A stretch of 39,149 nt of DNA from a virus, in IMG/VR virus record IMGVR_UViG_3300042560_001015, positions 1 to 39,149 of that record. One strand, 5' to 3'. Of this stretch, positions 30,554 to 37,577 are shown piece after piece (position 1 is the stretch's first letter; the number at the start of each line of letters is the position of its first letter). A program made the translations under genes and the position numbers. Under the pieces are notes generated by a model, which worked only from the letters and a program-made list of their open reading frames with translations, had not been told where the DNA came from and ran no database searches.

Positions 30554-30694
30554 TGGCTTGCGGGGGCCAGCCGTTGAAAATCATTTTCCAATGCAGCAGG
30601 CTCTGAGGAGATTCGCCCTGTGCCGTTGCCACAGAGCCGGACAGAAACACTCTGCCCGTTGCGATTTGATCCGGTGGACCCTTGCCCTCGCCGG
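30454..30694 (-). other. Leader region between the 46-aa gene and csrA
   Basis: About 240 nt with no confident gene except the doubtful 34-aa frame. It holds the large inverted repeat. This is the longest quiet stretch inside the early operon. Confidence 0.5.
30532..30606 (-). promoter_or_regulatory. Large inverted repeat in the csrA leader
   Basis: Perfect 14-base arms TCAGAGCCTGCTGC (30532-30545) and GCAGCAGGCTCTGA (30593-30606). Inside, ATTGG (30552-30556) pairs with CCAAT (30588-30592), and GAAAATCATTTTC (30576-30588) is a 13-bp near-symmetric dyad. The RNA would be a long bulged hairpin about 95 nt upstream of the csrA start. It may control csrA translation. Confidence 0.6.
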
Positions 30695-30835
30695 TTAGTA
30701 AGTCCGTCCATATTTCTCACGGATGTGCCGTTGAATCCGCTTCCGCTCAGCCCGCTCGCTGACAATCTCACACGAGCCAGCAGCGAAGCAACCAAGCATC
30801 ACGATCACTAAAAATGCCAGACAGCTATTGAGCAT
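30695..30835 (-). CDS. Small membrane protein, 46 aa
   Basis: The ATG lies 11 bases inside the end of the zinc-ribbon gene. The N-terminus is hydrophobic (CLAFLVIVMLGCFAAGSC), then a basic tail (ERAERKRIQRHIREKYGR). One membrane segment or a lipoprotein signal (LGC) is likely. A short toxin, lysis-related or anchoring peptide are all possible. Confidence 0.55.
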   Translation of the reverse strand: MLNSCLAFLVIVMLGCFAAGSCEIVSERAERKRIQRHIREKYGRTY

Positions 30836-31106
30836 TGGCCAGTCTCCTTTTTCGTTTTTCCATCATCGCCGCTCGTGCAATGTGAGCAGTCGCCAGTCCC
30901 TTGATCCGTGCCTTCTCTCTTCGCAGGCACCCGCACGACTTGACGTGACCATCGCGAAGACGTGCCACGTTTACCGTTTTGGTTTTGCCGCAGACGCACT
31001 GGCAAAACCATTGCGTGTATCTGCGTCCGTCTTTTCGCTCGTAGTCTTCAACTTGCCAGAGAACTGTGAGGCGTGATTCAGGGTGAGGGATTGGTTTTGT
31101 TGTCAT
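30825..31106 (-). CDS. Zinc-ribbon protein, 93 aa
   Basis: ATGA overlap with the GNAT stop sets the start. Residues 30-70 hold FCQCVCGKTKTVNVARLRDG and SCGCLRREK, a common small phage zinc ribbon seen near HNH nucleases and in regulators. The C-terminus is basic and helical. Probably binds DNA or protein. Confidence 0.65.
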   Translation of the reverse strand: MTTKPIPHPESRLTVLWQVEDYERKDGRRYTQWFCQCVCGKTKTVNVARLRDGHVKSCGCLRREKARIKGLATAHIARAAMMEKRKRRLANAQ

Positions 31107-31552
31107 GCCTGCTCCTTTATTCTGTATCGAAACCGATACGCATCGCTGCCATTCCATGCGTCCTTGACGACTCGTACCGCCGTGAATCCGCACGCCTGCA
31201 AAAACAACTGAGCCTGAAGATTCTCCTCAGTGACAGTGCATTCGATGGCCGTCCGGTGTTGCTGATCGAGTTTGCCTTTCAGCCGATTGATCATCTGCCT
31301 GCCGTGTCCGCAACGTCTCTCAATTGGCTTGACTGCCATATTCAGCAGTTCGAATTTCGTTTTGCCGAGCTTGTAGATCGCGTAGCCAAGAATGTCTAGG
31401 TCATCCTCAATAACGGTTCCGATCGTGTCGCGTTCTTTCAGGTTCTCAGCCCATTCGGCTCCGCTCCACGGATGCGAAAAGCTGGCGTTCTCGATCGCCT
31501 GCACTGCGTCCATATCGCGGCGAATTAGCCATCGGATTTGCGTTGTGATCAT
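31103..31552 (-). CDS. GNAT-family N-acetyltransferase, RimI-like, 149 aa
   Basis: IRWLIRRDMDAVQAIENASF at the N-terminus, LNMAVKPIERRCGHG (acetyl-CoA loop, RxxGxG) in the middle, and TVTEENLQAQLFLQACGF near the end are GNAT landmarks in the RimI style. It would transfer an acetyl group to an amine or protein N-terminus. The substrate is unknown; protection against a host toxin or modification of a host protein are possibilities. Confidence 0.82.
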   Translation of the reverse strand: MITTQIRWLIRRDMDAVQAIENASFSHPWSGAEWAENLKERDTIGTVIEDDLDILGYAIYKLGKTKFELLNMAVKPIERRCGHGRQMINRLKGKLDQQHRTAIECTVTEENLQAQLFLQACGFTAVRVVKDAWNGSDAYRFRYRIKEQA

Positions 31553-31875
31553 TGCTGCTCCTTCACGCGAAACGTCATTGCTGATTTGCCGGTCACTTCG
31601 CAGGCCCGATAACCGCATTCAATGGCCTTGCCGACCTCGACCAGTTCGTGTAATCGCTTCCGATATGACTCTGCCAGCTTGCCATACTGTCGGACGCACT
31701 CGGTTGCGATCTCGTTGGCTGTTCGTGGTGACAATGCACGACCGAGGACAACCATGCAGCAGGATTGCAGGCCGGTTAGCTGTGGCTCTGTTTCGGCAGC
31801 ACTTTTTTGCGACGTGATTGGGTCTGATTTGCGGGAGATGTTTGCGGGACAGTCGAAGAGGGTTAGCTGGCTCAT
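31549..31875 (-). CDS. Winged-helix-like protein, 108 aa
   Basis: ATGA overlap with the methyltransferase. After a short N-terminal peptide (SQLTLFDCPANISRKSDPIT) comes a helix-turn-helix-like region (LSPRTANEIATECVRQYG) and VGKAIECGYRACEV, typical of winged-helix proteins encoded next to phage DNA enzymes. Could regulate early genes or modulate the methyltransferase. Inference from pattern only. Confidence 0.6.
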   Translation of the reverse strand: MSQLTLFDCPANISRKSDPITSQKSAAETEPQLTGLQSCCMVVLGRALSPRTANEIATECVRQYGKLAESYRKRLHELVEVGKAIECGYRACEVTGKSAMTFRVKEQQ

Positions 31876-32804
31876 GTTGCGACCTCCTCAAGCTCAGAAA
31901 ACAAACTCGACTGATGAACCGCCGAATGCTGACGTGTTGCCAAATCAAGATTTTTTAATGCCTGCTTATGATACTCGGTTTTCAGCTCGCACCCGTAAAA
32001 CCGCCGCTTGTCGTAGATCGCTCTTTTCGTCTTTGGCGACGTTCCGCCGAGCGAAACAAAGCCTTCTGACCCAATGCCAGCGAACGGGCTGAATACGATT
32101 TCGCCGGGATTTGAGTACAACAAAACACATCGGCGAATCACTTCAAGCTGGAGCGGGCAAATGTGCCTCGTGTCATCGTCTGATTTTGCCGCCGCTGTGT
32201 TCAGGGTGTCGGTCTCATGCACGTCATCCCAGCATCCTTCCGCCCATGCGATCCAATCGTTTCGGCTGACCTGTCCTTTCGCGTCGATGGGAGTGGCGTT
32301 CTCCCCTGGCTTGCGAAACTTGATCAAGTAGTCTTGAAGCGTGCCGCGTTGCTTTGAGCGATCGCTTTCCAGCCCAGAAAACTGCAGTTCTCGTGATCGT
32401 GTTCGGATGGCCTGACTCTGAGGATTCTTGCGAACACTCCAGTCGTATTCGTAGACAAGGCCAGCACGCTCACCGAGCCGAATGTTCGTTCCTCGAAAGT
32501 CGCACAAGCCAACGCCACCCGATCGCTTCATTCGTGGAATCTGACAGACGTGAACGATTGCGGCCCGTCCGGGTTTCAGGACTCTGGCAAGCCCATTGAA
32601 CATGAACGACAGATGAACCGCCGCTTCCATGCCCATTGAGTCAACGTTTCCAATGTCGCCTTCTGCATCGCTGTATGCGTACAGTGAAGGAAATGGCGGG
32701 CTGAACACAGCAAAGTCGACTGAGTCTTCAGGCATGTCTTCCAGCATGTGCGGAATGCAATCGCCGTGATGGACGTGGTATTGTTCGTTATCAGACAGCA
32801 GCAT
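31872..32804 (-). CDS. DNA methyltransferase, beta-type (m4C or m6A), 310 aa
   Basis: SPPF at residues 35-38 (FAVFSPPFPS) is motif IV, common in N4-cytosine enzymes. FSPFAGIGSEG near residue 250 is the SAM-binding motif I, so motif order is IV before I, the beta class. A target recognition stretch lies between. There is no partner restriction gene, so it is an orphan enzyme likely protecting the phage from host restriction. ATGA overlap with the following gene. Confidence 0.85.
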   Translation of the reverse strand: MLLSDNEQYHVHHGDCIPHMLEDMPEDSVDFAVFSPPFPSLYAYSDAEGDIGNVDSMGMEAAVHLSFMFNGLARVLKPGRAAIVHVCQIPRMKRSGGVGLCDFRGTNIRLGERAGLVYEYDWSVRKNPQSQAIRTRSRELQFSGLESDRSKQRGTLQDYLIKFRKPGENATPIDAKGQVSRNDWIAWAEGCWDDVHETDTLNTAAAKSDDDTRHICPLQLEVIRRCVLLYSNPGEIVFSPFAGIGSEGFVSLGGTSPKTKRAIYDKRRFYGCELKTEYHKQALKNLDLATRQHSAVHQSSLFSELEEVAT

Positions 32805-33030
32805 GTTTTGCTCTTTCGGTAAGACGTTTGTGTTCGCGAATCAACAGGCAATAAACAAACCCGAATGCGTGATCGCGAGATGAAAAACAGGCAAAAGGAG
32901 TGATCAAGTCGCGAGGGTCAGTGCGGTATAAATTCCGAATGGCCGGGTAATAGTCCGGCATGATTGTGTGATCGATCTGCTCTAAGATTTCGATATAGAT
33001 CGCACAGAAATCAGTTGACGAAACAAGCAT
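32791..33030 (-). CDS. Unknown small protein, 79 aa
   Basis: I place the start at ATG 33030 (MLVSSTDFCAIYIEILEQID), inside the end of the helicase gene. The text is mixed with Tyr-Pro-rich middle (MPDYYPAIRNLYRTDPRDL) and a basic end. Overlaps the methyltransferase start by 14 bases. Function unknown. Confidence 0.5.
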   Translation of the reverse strand: MLVSSTDFCAIYIEILEQIDHTIMPDYYPAIRNLYRTDPRDLITPFACFSSRDHAFGFVYCLLIREHKRLTERAKHAAV

Positions 33031-34498
33031 GGCCGATGTCCTTGAAAAGTGCCTCCTGCTCCTCAGTGTCCTGTTGAACTCGACCGGCTTTGCGAAGCAC
33101 GTTGTCGACAAATGGAACTTCCAGTTCTGTCACTGGAATATGGACATTAAGAGGCTTCGTAGAACCGATACGATTCGAACGCTTGACGGCCTGATAGAAC
33201 TCCTCATAGGAATCCTTGATGCCGCTAAAAATTTGCCGCGTGCATACCTGTAGATTCAAACCAAATCCGAGTATCTTTGGTTTCGTAATGAGCACTTTGA
33301 CGCGGCCTGACTTAAACGCATCAACCGTCGCTTCCCGGTCTGCTTCTTTAGTGTCGCCAGAAACGCTGACGGCTTCTGGAAACAGCTTTTCCATCTGCTC
33401 TTGTTCGTCGTTGTAGTGACACCAGATGATTGTGGATTCTTCGGGCCAGCTTTCGACCTGCGATCGAATAAAGGCAGGCTTTAGCGATGCGATGCCGCCC
33501 TTGCCTTTTGCGATCTGGGACAACTTGCCACGGTCACCGATGCCGCCGATGTTGTTCGTGATCAGCGAGCCGGTAACTGACTGAGCGGCCTTGCGTTGCT
33601 CGTCTGTTAAATCAATGTGATCGATATGGATATTGATTGGTGGAGTGACGCCAACATTATCCTTCCAGCCGTAGGTGGCCGGATTCGTCAGGAAGATCGA
33701 CCAATCAGCAAGTGACCGATAGAACGGCTTTAGTGCGTGCGGCTTTAGTTCCCATCGGTTTTGAGTCTCGCCGCGATTGATAAAGTATGTGGCGAGAAAC
33801 TCATTGACGGTCTTCGCACGGTCCAACAGCACAGCATGATTCGCAAACTCGATTCGATCGTTCGGGGCTGGCGTTCCTGTCGCGCACAATTTCCAATCAA
33901 GTCCTCGGCCCAATTCGATCAGCCGCGTGCCCCATGCACCGTAATGACTTTTGAGCATGGATGATTCGTCAAGAATCAGACCGGTAAGTTTGCCAGGCTC
34001 AAGTCCTTCGCGAATCGCTTCGTAGTTCGTGATTCCAATTTGCGAATCGAGCGAGCTACTTGAGTTCAGCCAATACTGCAAATCGAAGGCTTTAACTCGA
34101 CCGATCGGGAATGATTCGCCGTACCATTTGAGGGCTTCGTCGACGGTCTGACGGCATACCATAAGCGGCGAAACGATCAGCACTTTGCCTTTTGTCTGCT
34201 CAGCACAATGGCGAGCAAACTCCAGAAGCATTAGAGTTTTGCCGAGTCCGCAGTCAGCGAAGATTGCATACTTGCGACGTTCCACGGCGATGCGAACGAT
34301 GTCTGCCTGGTAGTCGAACAGGTTGACGGCCGGAGTGTATTTCTTGCCCGTCTTTCGCTTTGACTTCACGCCGACGAGTGAGGCGTATTCGTCAGGGACA
34401 ATTGCGGCCGATCCCTTAAACTGGTAGATCGGGCATTTGCGTACAGCTAAAAAACGTGCGTAGTCTTCTGCTGAACGTGTATTGAAATCAATTCTCAC
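33011..34498 (-). CDS. SNF2/DEAD-type helicase, 495 aa
   Basis: A superfamily 2 ATPase. Motif I ADCGLGKT (residues 81-88), motif Ia VLIVSPLMVC, motif II LILDESSMLK (DExx variant DESS), motif III CATGTPAPND, and C-terminal motifs around GFGLNLQ and AVKRSNRIGS (motif VI). GTG start in a GTGA overlap with the RHH gene. Such phage helicases probably remodel or unwind DNA in replication or counter host DNA-binding proteins. Its length matches the phage type. Confidence 0.9.
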   Translation of the reverse strand: MRIDFNTRSAEDYARFLAVRKCPIYQFKGSAAIVPDEYASLVGVKSKRKTGKKYTPAVNLFDYQADIVRIAVERRKYAIFADCGLGKTLMLLEFARHCAEQTKGKVLIVSPLMVCRQTVDEALKWYGESFPIGRVKAFDLQYWLNSSSSLDSQIGITNYEAIREGLEPGKLTGLILDESSMLKSHYGAWGTRLIELGRGLDWKLCATGTPAPNDRIEFANHAVLLDRAKTVNEFLATYFINRGETQNRWELKPHALKPFYRSLADWSIFLTNPATYGWKDNVGVTPPINIHIDHIDLTDEQRKAAQSVTGSLITNNIGGIGDRGKLSQIAKGKGGIASLKPAFIRSQVESWPEESTIIWCHYNDEQEQMEKLFPEAVSVSGDTKEADREATVDAFKSGRVKVLITKPKILGFGLNLQVCTRQIFSGIKDSYEEFYQAVKRSNRIGSTKPLNVHIPVTELEVPFVDNVLRKAGRVQQDTEEQEALFKDIGHACFVN

Positions 34499-34650
34499 GC
34501 TTTCCGCCCCTTAAAATACTTTGCCGCGATCCTCCACAGCACACCCTGCCGACTTTCGCCGGTCTTCGCTGATTCATCCGCCAAGGGCTTTTGCAGTTCC
34601 GGCGGAACACGCAGCAGCAGTTGGGGATTGCCTTTGACTTTCTTTGTCAC
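34495..34650 (-). CDS. Ribbon-helix-helix DNA-binding protein, 51 aa
   Basis: Too short for most gene finders. GTG start with GGAG eight bases upstream, in a GTGA overlap with the 38-aa gene. The text PQLLLRVPPELQKPLADESA, then ESRQGVLWRIAAKYF, is a beta strand followed by two helices, the Arc/MetJ fold. Such proteins bind as dimers to short palindromes; two TGATATCA sites lie in the promoter of the same operon. Likely an early autorepressor. Confidence 0.7.
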   Translation of the reverse strand: MTKKVKGNPQLLLRVPPELQKPLADESAKTGESRQGVLWRIAAKYFKGRKA

Positions 34651-34763
34651 TTCAGGTTCTCCAGTTCCTTCTTGAGCCGCAAGACTTCGGCGTGGTTGCC
34701 GTCGTGCTGGGCGTAAATGATGCGGGCTTGCAGGTTGCGGATTGTTGCGAGTGTGTCGGTCAC
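34647..34763 (-). CDS. Short helical protein, 38 aa
   Basis: GTG start in a GTGA overlap with the 59-aa gene, and stop in a GTGA overlap with the RHH gene. Helical with leucine spacing (TLATIRNLQARIIYAQHDG, then VLRLKKELENLK), perhaps a coiled coil. Overlap coupling supports it as a gene. Confidence 0.5.
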   Translation of the reverse strand: MTDTLATIRNLQARIIYAQHDGNHAEVLRLKKELENLK

Positions 34764-34939
34764 GCTGTCACCACTGAGTGAGAGATGTAGCACAACAAAG
34801 CCCCATATTTGCGGCCCATCTGGTTAAGAATTTGCTGGCACTTAGCGCGAGTTGGAAGTCCAGTTGATGTCCCGTCGTTAACCACAATTGTCATTTCGTT
34901 TCCGGTTAATTCGTCATTAGCGATGATTGTGATTTTCAT
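34760..34939 (-). CDS. First gene of the early operon, 59 aa
   Basis: ATG 34939 follows AAGGA by about nine bases. It has the pattern MKITIIANDELTGNEMTIVV, then GTSTGLPTRAKCQQILNQMG. It is small and soluble with unknown function. As the first gene behind the main early promoter it may be a host takeover protein. Confidence 0.6.
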   Translation of the reverse strand: MKITIIANDELTGNEMTIVVNDGTSTGLPTRAKCQQILNQMGRKYGALLCYISHSVVTA

Positions 34940-34980
34940 TTTTTCTTTTCCTTACCAGTGTTTTGCGTCTCGATGCGGGC

Positions 34981-35024
34981 ATGATATCACTATCGGCAGG
35001 GGCGTCAATGCGTGGTGATATCAT
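34981..35024 (-). promoter_or_regulatory. Early promoter with twin palindromic operators
   Basis: On the minus strand TTGACG (35008-35003), 16 bases, then TATCAT (34986-34981) form a sigma70-type promoter. TGATATCA lies over the -10 (34982-34989) and again upstream of the -35 (35016-35023); with flanks they form perfect 10-base inverted arms (34981-34990 and 35015-35024), centres 34 bp apart, about three helical turns. This suits cooperative repressor binding. The RHH protein of the operon is the obvious candidate. Confidence 0.7.
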
Positions 35025-35089
35025 TTTGCAGGATTGTGGGAAAGATTTTGTTTTGCCCGTGTTTTGTGGGGTATTCAGAAACGCAGTGA

Positions 35090-35111
35090 GCCGCACCCGA
35101 TCGGATGCGGC
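35090..35111 (-). terminator. Hairpin at the end of the late operon, weak terminator candidate
   Basis: GCCGCACCCGATCGGATGCGGC is nearly self-complementary (one C-A position that becomes a G-U pair in the minus RNA). It lies 69 bases after the methyltransferase stop, just before the early promoter region. No clear T tract follows, so termination is uncertain. Confidence 0.4.
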
Positions 35112-35179
35112 CCTTCCCAGACTGCGTTTTTGGCCCCTGCTATTTATCCGCAGGACCGGCCGAACTATGACGGTCTTGC

Positions 35180-35671
35180 CTACAATTTCCACGCCACCGC
35201 GTAAGTGTCTCGCCAGTGTTCATTGCCGCTGACATCGATCTGCACAAACCCGGCGTAATGCAGTTCCTCGGCCAGCTCATCCAGGCTGATGTTTCCGTAA
35301 TGCTCGTCAGGCTGCAATGCCCCGCCATCGAATGCTGAGTGCGGATCTCTGCCGGGACCGCCGCACGTGATCAGGATTTTTCCGCCGGGCTTCAGCCAGC
35401 TTGCAGCGTGGGAAATCAGCGAGCCCCATGTCATGCAGTGCTCAAGCACCTCGCAGCAGATCACGATATCGACCTTTTGCGGTGGTTGGTAGTCCAGAGC
35501 ATCGCAGACAATGTCGACCGCCGGGCCTGCAATCAAATCAATGCCAATCCATGTGGCATTCGGAAACTGGCAACGAATGCTGCCGTTGATGTCCCTGCTG
35601 CCAATCTCCGCAACGTAGATTGACTCTGTCGTCAAATGCCTGCCAATGAATTCAAACGCGCCGGGGTGCAT
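35180..35671 (-). CDS. SAM-dependent methyltransferase, class I, 163 aa
   Basis: ATG 35671 follows GGAGG. Residues 20-45 hold AEIGSRDINGSIRCQFP and WIGIDLIAG (SAM site), then VDIVICCEVLEHC and LKPGGKILITCGGPG (motifs of class I methyltransferases). Substrate unknown. Its neighbours are two glycosyltransferase-like genes and a fibre protein, so it may modify a sugar or a virion protein. It overlaps the glycosyltransferase end by 20 bases. Confidence 0.8.
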   Translation of the reverse strand: MHPGAFEFIGRHLTTESIYVAEIGSRDINGSIRCQFPNATWIGIDLIAGPAVDIVCDALDYQPPQKVDIVICCEVLEHCMTWGSLISHAASWLKPGGKILITCGGPGRDPHSAFDGGALQPDEHYGNISLDELAEELHYAGFVQIDVSGNEHWRDTYAVAWKL

Positions 35672-36359
35672 GGCATCCTCCTGTGGTGCAAAATCTTGAC
35701 GTGAGCTTATCGCCATCTGGCCGCCATGAGTTGCTATCGTTCGCCGTCGCGAAGTAGTTCGCGTTCTCCGCGTCCAGATTTGTCGGATCGAGATACCACG
35801 GCGTATGGCGGGCCGTGTAATCGCCGCCTGCTCTGACCGCACGAACACCAGCAACCTTCGTTGCAATCCTGACTGGCGTGTGACTGCGATACATCGCCAG
35901 TGTGGTATCGATTGGAGCCCAATATCGAAATCCGTCAGCACGTTGTCGCCAAAACCGCGACTCCCATTCCCTGACCTGTGTCTGCCACGGCGGAAGGTCA
36001 TCGATTCGCAAGGCAACGCCTGATTTGATGACAGGCCCGCGAAACGATTTCAGCGGAACTTGCAGCACTTCCATGAGATCCGCTGGTATGCCCTCTAGGT
36101 CGAGATCGCAATCAGTGACGCAATAGAATCCATCGTTCGGCCTGTCGACGAGCTTCGCAGTCCAGGGGGCGTGATGTCCGATGTTTTCTGTCAGGCGGAT
36201 TACCTCGAACGGGCAGTCATTGAGCCACTCTACCAAAGGCTCCCACGTCGAGGCGTTGTCCAAAATGATCGGGTAGGCGTTGTCGAGGGCTGCGATTTGT
36301 TCGCAGAGCTTGCGAGTTGTTGTGAGACGGTTCCGACAATTCACTATGACTGGAATCAT
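35652..36359 (-). CDS. Glycosyltransferase family 2-like protein, 235 aa
   Basis: ATG 36359 forms an ATGA overlap with the previous gene. IPVIVNCRNRLTTTRKLCEQ and AYPIILDNASTWEPLVEWL are the nucleotide-binding Rossmann-like start, and YCVTDCDLDLE gives the DxD metal site. A GT-A fold is likely. The C-terminus lacks a membrane segment. It could decorate virion proteins or modify host surface sugars. Confidence 0.72.
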   Translation of the reverse strand: MIPVIVNCRNRLTTTRKLCEQIAALDNAYPIILDNASTWEPLVEWLNDCPFEVIRLTENIGHHAPWTAKLVDRPNDGFYCVTDCDLDLEGIPADLMEVLQVPLKSFRGPVIKSGVALRIDDLPPWQTQVREWESRFWRQRADGFRYWAPIDTTLAMYRSHTPVRIATKVAGVRAVRAGGDYTARHTPWYLDPTNLDAENANYFATANDSNSWRPDGDKLTSRFCTTGGCHAPRRV

Positions 36360-37570
36360 TGCAAACCTCGTGATTCTTTCCACGCGGCCCACTCTGGCTC
36401 AACGTGCTCCGCAAAGTATGCGTGATTCAGAACAGACGACGGCACGAGATCGTGGAAGATGCAGGCTGACTCCTCAAACGGAAACAGATGGCACGGAAAA
36501 TACTCAACCCACCATCTGGTCTTGTCGGTGTATGTCCAATCCCGTTCGAATACTTCGTTGGCTCGTAGCCAGTAGAACGAACCGGCCGGAAACCAGTCGC
36601 CCGGCTTCTTTTTGACCAGTGGCGTTTGCGATCGCAGACAGCATACTGCTCCATGACTTGCCAACGCATCCTCGACGGATGGCAGATCCATGTTCGCCGC
36701 CCACATGATCTCCGCCCATTTCTGCTCCACGGCATCAGGCGACTTCGTGACGCCCTTCGAGTGCGCCCTAAAGATAATCGCGTTCGGATCTTTGGTGAGT
36801 AACTGGCTGAGCATCTCAACGTGTGTCAGCGTTTCTGCCAGCTTGTTGTTGTCGGCCCGCAGCCAATGGTCGACGCGAATTCCGTCGAACAACGCCTGCA
36901 CCTCCTCAATCGTCGCTGTGTTCTTATCGACGCCCACGCCGATGACGATCCGGCCGTTAAACTTGTCCTGATGCTTTCGGATCTGCTCGATATGCCAATG
37001 CCAGTTCCATTCCTTGCCCTTTAGCGGGTACAGGTGAAACATCAGGCTTCGCGTCGGATTCACCAGCGGCCTGTATTCATCACGATACGCCGACCACTTC
37101 CCGAGCGGACACGATGACGAACGCGGCATCACCTTAAACGCCAAATCGCATCCGCAGCCGCCCTTCGTGTCGTCGCACCATCCCGCATTGTTCAGTGGGC
37201 AACTGGCACAGATTGCGGATCGTTTCGCTTGCTGCTCCTCGCTGGCGATGGCCATGCCGTCACGCACAAAATCGACCGCTGCGTTTTTCAGACTGACAAC
37301 GCGATCGACCGTGCGGGCAACGATGCCCTTTGGCTTTGAGCAGCCTGCGCACGACTTCGAAGTCTTTTTCGACGTGCCCACCGATCGCCCCGGCGTTCTT
37401 TTCTTTTCCCGCTTTGGGGCCGCGTCGATCGGCAATGATGCTGTGTCAATTTGAGCATACAACTGGTCGAGATGCTCAACCATTCCCGCCTGGCATTTGC
37501 GATGATGAACGCTCGACATCACCCGTCGTCGTCGCTCGCAAAAACCAGAAATTGGGCAGGAACACTCCAT
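36356..37570 (-). CDS. Cys-rich protein with a glycosyltransferase-like C-terminal domain, 404 aa
   Basis: ATG 37570 is preceded by GAGGA, and the text begins MECSCPISGFCERRRRV; the longer reading into the upstream gene is a shadow. Residues about 110-155 hold a zinc-ribbon-like cluster (ICASCPLNNAGWCDD; GGCGCDLAFKVMPRSSSCPL). The C-terminal 230 residues (LMFHLYPLKGKEWNWHWHIE; IVIGVGVDKNTATIEEV; IIFRAHSKGVTK) resemble sugar-transferase-like proteins of the rhamnan or polysaccharide type, but no DxD motif is certain. It stands between the Cys-rich virion protein and the family 2-like enzyme. Confidence 0.6.
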   Translation of the reverse strand: MECSCPISGFCERRRRVMSSVHHRKCQAGMVEHLDQLYAQIDTASLPIDAAPKREKKRTPGRSVGTSKKTSKSCAGCSKPKGIVARTVDRVVSLKNAAVDFVRDGMAIASEEQQAKRSAICASCPLNNAGWCDDTKGGCGCDLAFKVMPRSSSCPLGKWSAYRDEYRPLVNPTRSLMFHLYPLKGKEWNWHWHIEQIRKHQDKFNGRIVIGVGVDKNTATIEEVQALFDGIRVDHWLRADNNKLAETLTHVEMLSQLLTKDPNAIIFRAHSKGVTKSPDAVEQKWAEIMWAANMDLPSVEDALASHGAVCCLRSQTPLVKKKPGDWFPAGSFYWLRANEVFERDWTYTDKTRWWVEYFPCHLFPFEESACIFHDLVPSSVLNHAYFAEHVEPEWAAWKESRGLQ

Positions 37571-37577
37571 GCTGTCC

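Larger units (their letters stand above)
34940..35179 (-). promoter_or_regulatory. Main intergenic control region
   Basis: These 240 bases separate the end of late transcription from the early operon. They hold a hairpin (35090-35111), the promoter and its two palindromes (34981-35024). No gene is accepted here; a 91-aa frame crossing it is treated as a shadow. Confidence 0.7.

Noticed and set aside
30489-30698. 69-aa plus-strand open frame in the csrA leader
   Set aside because: It would start at TTG without a ribosome site and is within the inverted-repeat region.
34917-35192. 91-aa minus-strand open frame
   Set aside because: It crosses the promoter, operators and the end of the methyltransferase gene and shows no protein-like pattern.
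35671-36016. N-terminal extension of the methyltransferase frame to 36016
   Set aside because: The extra residues are antisense-like Arg/Ser-rich text overlapping the glycosyltransferase gene; GGAGG lies just before the ATG at 35671.
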